From Bacillus sp. BA3 (GTDB lineage: Bacteria; Bacillota; Bacilli; Bacillales; DSM-1321), in the NCBI GenBank assembly GCA_002835675.1, contig PIZR01000015.1, positions 1 to 57,493 of the forward strand: a DNA stretch of 57,493 bases, written 5' to 3'. Below the pieces are notes generated by a model. The model saw nothing but the letters and a program-made list of their open reading frames with translations. It was not told where the DNA came from and did no database searches. Position 1 is the stretch's first letter, and every line of letters starts with the position of its first letter. This document shows, piece after piece, positions 23,465 through 32,200 of this stretch. A program made the translations under genes and the position numbers.

Positions 23465-24445
23465 ATGAAGAAAAAACGAAAGATATGGCTCCTATCCATT
23501 TTTAGCATCTTCATGCTGATAGTGAGTGCATGTGGGCAGGAAAAGAACAGCTCCACAAGTGCTGACGCAAAAGAATCAGAGAAAACCATCCAAATCGGTT
23601 ATCAAAAATTCGGGACATTAAATATTTTAAAATCAAAAGGGAATCTGGAAACACGTTTAAAAGAAGTGGGATATACCGTCGATTGGACTGAATTCCCTGC
23701 AGGACCTCAGCTGCTTGAAGCCTTGAATGTCGGCAGCATTGATTTTGGGCACACAGGGGAGGCGCCGCCGATATTTGCACAAGCAGCCAAGGCACCACTT
23801 GTCTACATTGCCAATCAACCGGCAAACCCATCAGGAGAGGCTATAGTCGTACAAAAGGATTCACCCATTAAAAATGTGAAAGAGTTAAAGGGAAAGAAGG
23901 TTGGCTTGAATAAAGGTTCAAATGTTCATTACCTATTGGTCAAAGCGTTAGAGGAAGCAGGTCTTACTCTTGATGACATTCAGCCCGTCTACTTGCCACC
24001 GGCTGATGCGAGAGCTGCTTTTGAAGGAAACCAAATCGATGCCTGGGTAATATGGGATCCATTTTTATCAGCGGCGGAATTGGAGCTTGAAACGAAAACG
24101 ATCCGGGATGGAGAAGGACTGGTTGCGAATCGAGAATTCTTCTTGGCAACTGATTCATTTGCCCGGAACGAAGAGGCTTTGAAGATCATCAAAGAAGAAC
24201 TGATAAAAGTTGATAAATGGATTGAAGAAAACCCAGGGGATGTCGCTGAGTTTTTATCTCCGGAAATTGGAATGAGTGTGGAGGCATTAGAAAAAACATT
24301 AAATAGAAAAGAATACGGACTTGAGGAGATTTCCAGTACGGTTTTGGATGATCAACAAAATATTGCCGATACATTTTACAATCTTAAATTAATTCCAAGC
24401 AAAATTAATGTTCTAGATGCATCTGCAGATGTTAAAAAAAATTAA
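23465..24445 (+). CDS. ssuA: Aliphatic sulfonate ABC transporter, substrate-binding lipoprotein
   Basis: Binds alkanesulfonates outside the membrane and delivers them to SsuBC. The 326-aa precursor has a lipoprotein signal (basic N-terminus, hydrophobic core, lipobox VSAC with C23). The mature protein is a periplasmic-binding fold of the NitT/TauT/SsuA group, with the conserved IGYQKFGTLNILK, IDFGHTGEAPPIFAQAA and AWVIWDPF segments. A GTG at 23456 is in frame but touches the Shine-Dalgarno; ATG 23465 is properly spaced from AAGGG. First gene of the ssuADCB string. Substrate is inferred from homology and from the adjacent ssuD. Confidence 0.92.
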   Translation: MKKKRKIWLLSIFSIFMLIVSACGQEKNSSTSADAKESEKTIQIGYQKFGTLNILKSKGNLETRLKEVGYTVDWTEFPAGPQLLEALNVGSIDFGHTGEAPPIFAQAAKAPLVYIANQPANPSGEAIVVQKDSPIKNVKELKGKKVGLNKGSNVHYLLVKALEEAGLTLDDIQPVYLPPADARAAFEGNQIDAWVIWDPFLSAAELELETKTIRDGEGLVANREFFLATDSFARNEEALKIIKEELIKVDKWIEENPGDVAEFLSPEIGMSVEALEKTLNRKEYGLEEISSTVLDDQQNIADTFYNLKLIPSKINVLDASADVKKN

Positions 24446-24457
24446 GGGGGAAATAAA

Positions 24458-25630
24458 ATGAAAGTATTTTGGTTTTTGCCATCACATGGGGAAAGTCGCT
24501 ATTTAGGATCGACAAAGGGAGGGAGAGCGATTACACTTCCTTATTTAAAACAAATTGCACAGGCAGTTGATCATTTGGGATTTGAAGGGGCTTTGCTTCC
24601 AACGGGACGATCCTGTGAGGATGCTTGGGTAGTTGGTTCTTCATTGATTTCTGCAACGGAAAGAATGAAATTTTTAGTTGCTATCCGTCCAGGTTTAATG
24701 TCGCCAACCTTAGCTGCGCGTATGGCTTCAAGCTTCGACAGGTTGTCGAATGGCCGTCTTTTGATCAATGTTGTAACTGGGGGGGACCCGGTCGAATTGG
24801 CAGGTGATGGCGTATTTCTGAATCATGGGGAACGCTATGAGCAAACAAATGAATTTCTTGATATCTGGAGAAGGGAAATGTCTGGTGAGAGTGTGGAATA
24901 TGAAGGGGAGCACTTAAAGGTTGAAGGTGGAAATATTCTGTTGCCACCTGTACAAAAACCGTACCCACCGCTCTATTTCGGAGGTTCATCCGATCCAGCC
25001 ATCGATATATCGGGAAAGCATATTGATGTCTACTTGACTTGGGGTGAGCCGCCGGTGCAAGTGGCTGAAAAAATTGAAAAGGTACGTAAAAAGGCAGCAG
25101 AGTACGGACGTGAAGTCAGATTCGGCATTCGCATGCATGTCATCGTAAGAGAAACGGAAGAAGAAGCTTGGCAGGCAGCGGACGAACTCATTAAATATGT
25201 GGATGATGAAATGATTGAAAATTCACAAAATATTTTTGAACGGTTTGATTCAGTGGGACAGAAGAGGATGTCGCAACTTCATAAAGGAAGCAGGGATTCA
25301 CTCGAAATCAGTCCAAACTTATGGGCGGGTGTTGGTCTAGTGCGCGGGGGCGCCGGTACAGCACTAGTCGGAAGTGCTGAAAATATTGCCGCCAGAATGA
25401 AGGAATATGAAGAAATCGGAATAGAATCCTTTGTTTTATCCGGATACCCTCACCTGGAAGAAGCGTATAGAGTTGCCGAATTATTATTCCCATTGCTCCC
25501 TGTTGAACAGCAGCAAGCTCCCGTTTCAAAAGCTACGAGCCCATTCGGGGAAATACTGGCTAATGACCACTACCCTACTAAAGGAAGTGAAATTGATGAT
25601 GCAGAAAAAGTTAAACAAAAAGTTCAATAG
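24458..25630 (+). CDS. ssuD: FMNH2-dependent alkanesulfonate monooxygenase
   Basis: Cleaves the C-S bond of alkanesulfonates with reduced flavin and oxygen, releasing sulfite and an aldehyde, so that sulfonates serve as sulfur source. The 390-aa protein is a bacterial-luciferase-like TIM barrel with FWFLPSHGESRYLG at the N-terminus, FLVAIRPGLMSPTLAARMAS, LINVVTGGDP and the C-terminal FVLSGYPHLEEAYRV block. It needs a flavin reductase (SsuE or equivalent), which is not encoded in this window. GGGGG lies before the ATG. The end overlaps ssuC by 35 bases. Confidence 0.94.
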   Translation: MKVFWFLPSHGESRYLGSTKGGRAITLPYLKQIAQAVDHLGFEGALLPTGRSCEDAWVVGSSLISATERMKFLVAIRPGLMSPTLAARMASSFDRLSNGRLLINVVTGGDPVELAGDGVFLNHGERYEQTNEFLDIWRREMSGESVEYEGEHLKVEGGNILLPPVQKPYPPLYFGGSSDPAIDISGKHIDVYLTWGEPPVQVAEKIEKVRKKAAEYGREVRFGIRMHVIVRETEEEAWQAADELIKYVDDEMIENSQNIFERFDSVGQKRMSQLHKGSRDSLEISPNLWAGVGLVRGGAGTALVGSAENIAARMKEYEEIGIESFVLSGYPHLEEAYRVAELLFPLLPVEQQQAPVSKATSPFGEILANDHYPTKGSEIDDAEKVKQKVQ

Positions 25631-26378
25631 GTTCCACCTCATATCATGGCTTGTGCCCATTCTCCTTTTGGTAACTTGGCAGCTGCTGTCATTGTGGGGG
25701 ATTTTGTCGGATCGGATATTGCCTGCCCCGACTGAAGTATTTCAAGCAGGTGTCGCTTTATTGGAGACAGGTGAACTTATTGATTATATCGGCATCAGTG
25801 CCCAGCGTGCCTTCATCGGCTTTTTAATAGGCGGTGTCATTGGTTTTGTACTGGGTTTATTAAATGGATTATCATCCATTGCAGAAACCTTATTCGATAC
25901 ATCGCTTCAGATGTTACGTAACATTCCGCATTTAGCTTTAATACCGCTGGTTATTCTATGGTTTGGTATAGAAGAAGAAGCGAAAATCTTCCTTGTCGCC
26001 CTAGGTGTTCTGTTTCCTATCTATTTAAATACATTTCATGGAGTGAAATCGGTGGATAAGGAATTAATCGAAGCGGCGAGGGTTTATGGGTTAAGTGGTT
26101 TTTCTTTATTCTGGAATGTGATCCTCCCTGCAGCCTTTCCATCCATTTTGGTGGGTATCCGCTTCTCCCTTGGAATCATGTGGGTCACATTAATTGTAGC
26201 AGAAACTATATCCGCCAATTCCGGAATAGGATATATGGCTATGAATGCCCGGGAATTCATGAGGATGGATATTGTTGTTCTCAGTATTCTCTTATATGCC
26301 TTATTGGGAAAAATATCGGACGTTGCGGCCAAAATAATTGAAAAAAGATGCTTAAAGTGGCATCCATCATACCAATGA
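25596..26378 (+). CDS. ssuC: Aliphatic sulfonate ABC transporter permease
   Basis: The membrane subunit of the sulfonate importer. The 260-aa protein has about six hydrophobic segments (first at about residues 16-38, WLVPILLLVTWQLLSLWG). It also has the EAA loop that docks with the ATPase (EAARVYGLSGFSLFWNVILP) and the ISANSGIGYMAMNAREF segment of the TauC/SsuC family. The start is placed at ATG 25596 (or the adjacent ATG 25599), with GGAAGTG upstream inside the 3' end of ssuD, implying translational coupling. The frame is open further upstream but that stretch overlaps conserved ssuD coding. Confidence 0.92.
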   Translation: MMQKKLNKKFNRFHLISWLVPILLLVTWQLLSLWGILSDRILPAPTEVFQAGVALLETGELIDYIGISAQRAFIGFLIGGVIGFVLGLLNGLSSIAETLFDTSLQMLRNIPHLALIPLVILWFGIEEEAKIFLVALGVLFPIYLNTFHGVKSVDKELIEAARVYGLSGFSLFWNVILPAAFPSILVGIRFSLGIMWVTLIVAETISANSGIGYMAMNAREFMRMDIVVLSILLYALLGKISDVAAKIIEKRCLKWHPSYQ

Positions 26379-26391
26379 GGAGGTCATTTGC

Positions 26392-27144
26392 ATGAAAAGT
26401 GGAAATTCGTTGGAGTTGCAGGGTGTAAGAAAGAATTTTGGGGAGTTTGAAGTATTAAAGGGAATGGACCTCACCTTTAAAAAAGGGGAATTCGTAGCCA
26501 TTGTCGGCAAAAGTGGATGTGGAAAGAGCACATTGCTTCGTCTTGTGGCAGGACTGGAAAAGCCGACGGACGGGCAGATACTGGTGAATGGAAAGCCTTT
26601 GAATGGATTAAATAGATCGTCACGTACGATGTTTCAGGATGGAAGGCTGTTTCCTTGGAAAAAAATCCTTGAAAATATTGGTGTTGGATTGAAAGGGGAT
26701 TGGAAGCCAAGTGCTATGGAATTACTGGAGCATGTGGGCCTTGCCGATCGAGCAAATGAGTGGCCGTCCGTTTTATCTGGGGGGCAGAAACAAAGGGTGG
26801 CATTAGCGAGGGCATTGGTGAACCAACCTGACATACTCCTCTTGGATGAGCCGTTAGGGGCATTGGATGCTTTGACTAGAATTGGCATGCAAAGGCTGAT
26901 TGAGGAACTATGGAGGAAAAGGGACTTTACTGCCTTACTTGTTACACATGATGTTGAAGAAGCCGTAATGCTTGCCGATCGTGTCTTATTAATCGAAGAA
27001 GGCAAAGTCGTCATGAATAAGGAAATCAATCTACCGAGACCGCGGAAAAAGGATAGCATTCAATATTCATCACTAGCAGCCCAAATCCTTAACCGGGTGA
27101 TGCAAGTTGAGGGGGAAATGGAAAAAAAGGCGATTCACGCTTGA
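26392..27144 (+). CDS. ssuB: Aliphatic sulfonate ABC transporter ATP-binding protein
   Basis: The ATPase of the sulfonate importer. The 250-aa protein has Walker A GKSGCGKST (39-47), a Q-loop (FQDGRLFPWKK), signature LSGGQKQRVALARAL (from 128), Walker B ILLLDEPLGALD and the switch histidine in LLVTHDVEEA. AGGAGGT precedes the ATG. It is the last gene of the operon, 13 bases after ssuC. No clear terminator follows; the sequence runs into the ctc promoter. Gene order ssuA-D-C-B differs from ssuBACD of B. subtilis. Confidence 0.93.
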   Translation: MKSGNSLELQGVRKNFGEFEVLKGMDLTFKKGEFVAIVGKSGCGKSTLLRLVAGLEKPTDGQILVNGKPLNGLNRSSRTMFQDGRLFPWKKILENIGVGLKGDWKPSAMELLEHVGLADRANEWPSVLSGGQKQRVALARALVNQPDILLLDEPLGALDALTRIGMQRLIEELWRKRDFTALLVTHDVEEAVMLADRVLLIEEGKVVMNKEINLPRPRKKDSIQYSSLAAQILNRVMQVEGEMEKKAIHA

Positions 27145-27239
27145 ATCAGAGAAAAAAATGAAAAAAGTTTTTTGTAGCAAATTCCTATGTTTACCATATG
27201 TTTATCACCTTCTTGCTCCCTTTGGATTTTACCTTTTAT

Positions 27240-27265
27240 GTTTAATGCTTCGCCATTTAGGGAAA
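27240..27265 (+). promoter_or_regulatory. Candidate sigma-B promoter of ctc
   Basis: GTTTAA (27240-27245), a 14-base spacer and GGGAAA (27260-27265) match the sigma-B consensus GTTTAA-N13/15-GGGTAT at all but two bases. ctc is the founding sigma-B-dependent gene of B. subtilis. Confidence 0.68.
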
Positions 27266-27315
27266 TGTTAAATATAGAGAAACTTGCAATTCATATTCAG
27301 GAAGGCGGAGGATGT

Positions 27316-27954
27316 ATGAGTAATATATTAGCTGCAAAAGAACGTACGGATTCAAAACACTCTAATTTAAGGAATTTGAGAGAAAGCGGCGAAATCCCTG
27401 CGATAGTATATGGCAATAAAAATGACAGTACGGCCATTTCAGTCAATAATATTGAGCTTCAAAAGACAATCAAGGAAATAGGCCGTAATGGAATCATTTC
27501 TTTGGACTTGGAAGGTAAGAATTATAAAGTCATGCTCTCTGACTATCAAAAGGATCCAATAAAGAACTCCATTTATCATGCAGACTTTTTAATTGTAGAT
27601 ATGTCCGCCCAATTACAGGCACAAGTACGCGTTAACCTTGTAGGTGTTTGTAAAGGCGTGAAAGACGGCGGGGTCCTTCAGCAGTCTCTTCATGAAGTGA
27701 CGGTTACAGCTAAACCTAATGACATTCCTGACTCCATCGATGTTGACGTTACCGAACTTCAGGTAGGAGATACAATCTACATATCCGATATTCAAACGAA
27801 TAAACAAGTTACAATCGACAACGATGGTGAAGAAGTCGTTGCATCTGTTCTGGCTCCTCGTCAGGAAGAGGAAATAAGTACAGGTGAACAGCAAGATGGC
27901 GGTATCCCTGAAAATGAAGAAGGCAGGGAAACCAAGGCATCACCAGAGTCATGA
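27316..27954 (+). CDS. ctc: General stress protein Ctc / 50S ribosomal protein L25 (TL5 type)
   Basis: Binds 5S rRNA in the 50S subunit under stress. The 212-aa protein has an N-terminal L25 domain (MSNILAAKERTDSKHSNLRNLRE...AIVYGNK) and a C-terminal beta domain of the TL5/Ctc type (about 95-185), followed by a glutamate-rich tail. The frame is open upstream from 27187, but ATG 27316 has GGAGG and begins at the conserved N-terminus. The candidate sigma-B promoter lies 50 bases upstream. In B. subtilis it follows prs; here the ssu genes separate them. Confidence 0.94.
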   Translation: MSNILAAKERTDSKHSNLRNLRESGEIPAIVYGNKNDSTAISVNNIELQKTIKEIGRNGIISLDLEGKNYKVMLSDYQKDPIKNSIYHADFLIVDMSAQLQAQVRVNLVGVCKGVKDGGVLQQSLHEVTVTAKPNDIPDSIDVDVTELQVGDTIYISDIQTNKQVTIDNDGEEVVASVLAPRQEEEISTGEQQDGGIPENEEGRETKASPES

Positions 27955-27978
27955 TGCCGGGATTAAACAAGTGAATCG

Positions 27979-27987
27979 TGATATAAT
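27979..27987 (+). promoter_or_regulatory. Extended -10 element before the pth leader
   Basis: TGATATAAT: TGn plus consensus TATAAT, with no good -35. It would start a transcript near 27993, at the hairpin that follows, with a leader of about 220 bases to pth. Confidence 0.35.
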
Positions 27988-27990
27988 AGG

Positions 27991-28016
27991 CGTAGCTCTT
28001 AACGAGTTACGTCTTT
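27991..28016 (+). terminator. Hairpin after ctc, terminator or leader attenuator
   Basis: CGTAGCTC (27991-27998) and GAGTTACG (28004-28011) form an 8-bp stem with one wobble, followed by TCTTTT. The 3' arm GAGTTACG can instead pair perfectly with CGTAACTC at 28174-28181. Confidence 0.6.
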
Positions 28017-28212
28017 TCAATCTCTGGATCATCCATTTAAGCCGGACCATTTTTTCGTGATCGACTCCTTTAATAGGGTTTTTACTAATTAGTTCTCCGG
28101 TAGCTTGCAGGCAAGGTTGAAATTAGGGTACTATTTTTCTAAGGTCAATGATCTTGGAAAAACTTCGTCCCAGCGTAACTCCCTAAATAACCGTAATGAC
28201 GGAGTGTGAATC

Positions 28213-28773
28213 ATGAAAATTATTGTAGGGTTAGGGAACCCAGGTAAACAATATGAAAAAACTCGGCATAACGTCGGATTTGAAGTAATAGATGAGTTAT
28301 CCAAAAGATGGTCGATCCCACTTGATCAAGCAAAGCATAAGGGGATCTATGGTGCAGGAATGGTAAAGGGAGAAAAGGTTTTATTGCTTAAACCCTTAAC
28401 CTACATGAATTTGTCAGGAGAATCCATTTCGGCTGTCATGCATTTCTTTAAGGTGGATATCGCGGATGTTGTCATTATATATGATGACCTTGATTTGCCT
28501 CCAGGGAAGCTTCGCCTTCGTCAAAAAGGAAGTGCAGGCGGTCATAATGGGATAAAATCTTCAATTGCCCATTTGGGTACGCAAGAATTCAATCGAATCA
28601 GAATAGGGATTGGCCGACCGATTGGCCGTATTCCGGTATCTGACTATGTCTTAGGGCGCTTTTCGCCTGAAGAATGGGATCATGTCGGTGCAACGATCGA
28701 AAAAAGTGCAGCTTCTTGTGAAGCCTGGTTGGAAAAACCATTTCTACAGGTAATGAACGAATATAACCAATAA
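28213..28773 (+). CDS. pth: Peptidyl-tRNA hydrolase (SpoVC)
   Basis: Releases tRNA from peptidyl-tRNAs dropped by the ribosome; essential. A thermosensitive allele in B. subtilis was first found as the sporulation mutation spoVC. The 186-aa protein has the active-site residues N9 and H19 in GLGNPGKQYEKTRHNVGF, then KPLTYMNLSGES, IIYDDLDLPPGKLRLR and GSAGGHNGIKS. GGAGTG lies before the ATG. It directly follows ctc, as in B. subtilis. Confidence 0.97.
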   Translation: MKIIVGLGNPGKQYEKTRHNVGFEVIDELSKRWSIPLDQAKHKGIYGAGMVKGEKVLLLKPLTYMNLSGESISAVMHFFKVDIADVVIIYDDLDLPPGKLRLRQKGSAGGHNGIKSSIAHLGTQEFNRIRIGIGRPIGRIPVSDYVLGRFSPEEWDHVGATIEKSAASCEAWLEKPFLQVMNEYNQ

Positions 28774-28818
28774 GCAGAGAGTAGATATAAGTAAAGAATA
28801 ATATCTTCCTGTTTCGCT

Positions 28819-28849
28819 GAATAAAACCCCTCTATTTTTGTACATACTA
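28819..28849 (+). promoter_or_regulatory. Candidate forespore (sigma-F/G) promoter of fin
   Basis: GAATA (28819-28823), a 19-base spacer and CATACTA (28843-28849) resemble the sigma-G pattern GHATR-N18-CATnnTA, one base over the usual spacing. B. subtilis fin is expressed in the forespore. Confidence 0.45.
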
Positions 28850-28878
28850 ACACTATTACTAAAATAGGGGGTTACCAA

Positions 28879-29109
28879 ATGGCTCTCCATTATCGATGCC
28901 GACATTGCGGAACTAAGCTGGGCTCAATCGAGGCACACTCACTGAGTACGGAGCAGTTAGGTTTTAATCAACTTACCGATGAAGAGCGACAAGAGATGAT
29001 CGTTTATGATTCTGAAGGGGATATGCATGTAAGGGCGATATGTGAAGACTGTCATGAATCGCTGCAAAGAAACCCTGATTTATATGAAAACGATTATATT
29101 ATTCATTAG
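28879..29109 (+). CDS. fin: Anti-sigma-F factor Fin (YabK)
   Basis: A small zinc protein that binds RNA polymerase and shuts down sigma-F activity so that sigma-G can take over in the forespore. The 76-aa product has CxxC pairs at C7/C10 (YRCRHCGTKLG) and C55/C58 (ICEDCHE), the expected zinc ligands. GGGGG precedes the ATG. It lies between pth and mfd as in B. subtilis, with a candidate forespore promoter and its own terminator. Confidence 0.94.
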   Translation: MALHYRCRHCGTKLGSIEAHSLSTEQLGFNQLTDEERQEMIVYDSEGDMHVRAICEDCHESLQRNPDLYENDYIIH

Positions 29110-29118
29110 CGGGAGAGG

Positions 29119-29145
29119 GCTTTGGACAAAATCCAAAGCATTTTT
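29119..29145 (+). terminator. fin terminator
   Basis: GCTTTGGA (29119-29126) and TCCAAAGC (29132-29139), perfect 8 bp, then ATTTTT. Confidence 0.85.
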
Positions 29146-29269
29146 CCGTTTGTCTGGAATCCAGGGCACAAAAAAGTGCCTTTAATAAAAAGGACGCTTG
29201 GTTAAATGGCCAAGTTCTAATACAAAGAATTCAAATGTTTTTCGCACGTTAAGAGAGGGGGGAAATAAA

Positions 29270-32200
29270 ATGAATGGATTACAGAACTTGTTCTCCAAAC
29301 AAGATGATGTTCATTCGTTAATAGCCGGCATCGATGAAGGACTTAAGGAGCAAATCGTCTCTGGTCTGACAGGTTCCTCGAGATCACTATTGCTGGCTTC
29401 CGTATATGAAAAGACGAATAGGCCTATTTTATTGGTTACCCATAATTTATTGCAAGCACAAAAATTCCATGAGGACTTATCCAGTTTCATTCCCGAGGAA
29501 GAATTATATATATATCCAGCCAATGAATTGATAGCGGCTGATTTGAGTGTAGCCAGCCCGGAATTAAGGGCTCAACGTGTAGAGGCATTGAACTTTTGGG
29601 CGGAAGGAAAGAAAGGGATTGTCATTGCGCCAATTCCAGGGGTACGTCGTGTGCTTCCTCCAAAGGATATTTGGAAGAGGCATCAGCTAGCATTTAATTT
29701 AGGGGAAGACATCGAGCTTGAATCAACGCTTAATAAATTCATTGCCATGGGTTATAACCGGTCTGAAATGGTTGCTTCTCCAGGTGAATTCAGTATCAGG
29801 GGCGGCATAATCGATATTTATCCGATCACCGAACCTAATCCAATACGAATTGAATTATTCGATACCGAAATAGATTCAATAAGGACCTTTTCAAGCGAAG
29901 ATCAGCGATCCATCGAGAAACTCAAGAAGGTGACGATTGGTCCCGTCAGTGAGGCTTTGCTAGAGACAGAGCATATCGAAAGAATCATAACAAGGCTCGA
30001 GAGCGGATTAAGTAAAAGCTTGAAAAAACTTAAAGACGAGAAAACTAAGGAACAGCTGGTTCAAACGATCAGTTATGAACTTGAACAGCTGAAAATGGGA
30101 AATATACCTGACAAAATCTTTAAATACTTAAGTTTAGCGTATGAGGATCCAGCTAGTTTAATAGATTATTTACCGGTAAATGGTTTGGTTTTCTTAGATG
30201 AAATCAGTAGAATCCAGGAAATCAATGATTCTTTGGAAAAGGAAGAGGCTGGGTGGTACACAGACCTTTTAAGTCAGGGACAAATTATCCATGATATAAA
30301 ATTGGCTCATCCCATGCAGGAATTAATAGTGAAATCCAGCAGGCCGTTTGTATACCTTTCATTGTTTTTACGGCATGTACCGCATACGAATCCTCAGAAT
30401 ATCCTGAATTTTGCCAGTAAACAAATGCAAAATTTCCATGGGCAGATGAATGTGTTCAAAGCTGAACTGGAACGTTGGAAAAAAGGTAAATACACAGTCG
30501 TCATACTTGGACAGGATGAAGAACGGGTAAAAAAGCTGCATTCGGTTTTAGCCGATTATGATATAGAGGCCGCAGAACTGTTTAATGCGGACAGCATTCT
30601 TCCAGGTAAAGTACAGATTTTACGCGGCAGTCTGAATAGCGGCTTTGAATTACCTATGCAAAAATTCAGTATCATAACGGAAACGGAATTGTTCAATAAG
30701 AAGTCAAAGAAATCAATACGGAGACAGAAACTATCGAATGCGGAGCGAATCAAAAGTTATTCCGAACTGAAGATCGGTGACTATGTCGTTCATGTTAACC
30801 ACGGAATCGGTAAATACTTGGGTATTGAGACCCTTACGATCAACGGGGTCCATAAAGATTACCTGAATATTCGTTATCAAGCGGATGACAAATTGTATGT
30901 TCCTGTCGACCAGATTGATCTTGTCCAAAAATATGTCGGTTCTGAAGGAAAGGAACCGAAGCTTTATAAGCTAGGCGGAACGGAATGGAAACGTGTCAAA
31001 AGCAAGGTTCAATCATCCGTTGAGAATATTGCCGATGATTTAATCAAGTTATACGCAGAAAGAGAAGCGGCAAAGGGCTATGCCTTTTCACCTGATGGTG
31101 ATATGCAGAGGGAATTCGAAACATCATTCGCTTATAACGAAACGGAAGATCAATTACGTTCCATCGTCGAAATCAAAAAGGATATGGAACGGGAACGGCC
31201 GATGGATCGTTTATTATGCGGTGATGTTGGATATGGGAAGACAGAGGTGGCCATCCGGGCCGCTTTTAAAGCCATAATGGATGGCAAGCAAGTTGCATTT
31301 CTTGTTCCGACCACAATCCTCGCCCAGCAGCATTATGAAACATTAAGGGAGCGTTTTCAAGATTATCCGATTTCGATTGGTCATATGAGCCGTTTCCGGA
31401 CTAAAAAACAGCAAACCGAGACGATTAAAGGATTGAAGGCCGGCACGGTGGATATTGTGGTTGGTACGCATAGGATTTTATCCAAAGATATCGTGTACCG
31501 CGATTTGGGATTGCTAATCATTGATGAAGAACAGCGCTTTGGCGTTACACATAAGGAAAAGATCAAACGGTTAAAAACTAATGTGGATGTACTGACTTTG
31601 ACTGCGACGCCGATTCCAAGAACCCTTCATATGTCCATGTTGGGCGTGAGGGATTTGTCCGTCATCGAAACACCGCCTGAGAACCGGTTCCCGATCCAAA
31701 CTTATGTCATGGAGTATAATGGCTCGTTGGTAACGGAAGCGATAGAACGGGAATTGGCCAGGGATGGTCAGGTTTACTTCCTTTACAATCGGGTAGAGGA
31801 TATAGCAAGAAAAGCAGAAGAAATTTCCATGCTTGTGCCCGATGCCCGTGTCACCTATGCTCATGGGCAAATGACAGAGCAAGAACTGGAATCCGTCATG
31901 TTCAGCTTTTTAGAAGGCGAATATGATGTTTTGGTGAGTACAACCATTATAGAGACGGGTGTTGATATCCCGAATGTCAATACGCTTATCGTGAATGAAG
32001 CGGATAGAATGGGACTTTCACAGCTCTATCAGCTGCGTGGGCGTGTAGGACGATCCAATCGGGTGGCATATGCATTCTTCACTTATAGGAAAGATAAAGT
32101 GTTGACTGAAGTGGCAGAAAAACGTCTTCAATCCATTAAGGAATTTACAGAATTGGGTTCAGGGTTCAAAATCGCGATGCGTGATTTATCCATCAGGGGA

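Noticed and set aside
26634..27059. 141-codon minus-strand frame opposite ssuB
   Set aside because: Antisense shadow of the ABC ATPase; serine-rich composition typical of the reverse frame of Bacillus genes.
23153..27315. Transposon or genomic island ends around the ssu operon
   Set aside because: No transposase, integrase, tRNA target, direct repeat or terminal inverted repeat was found at either border.
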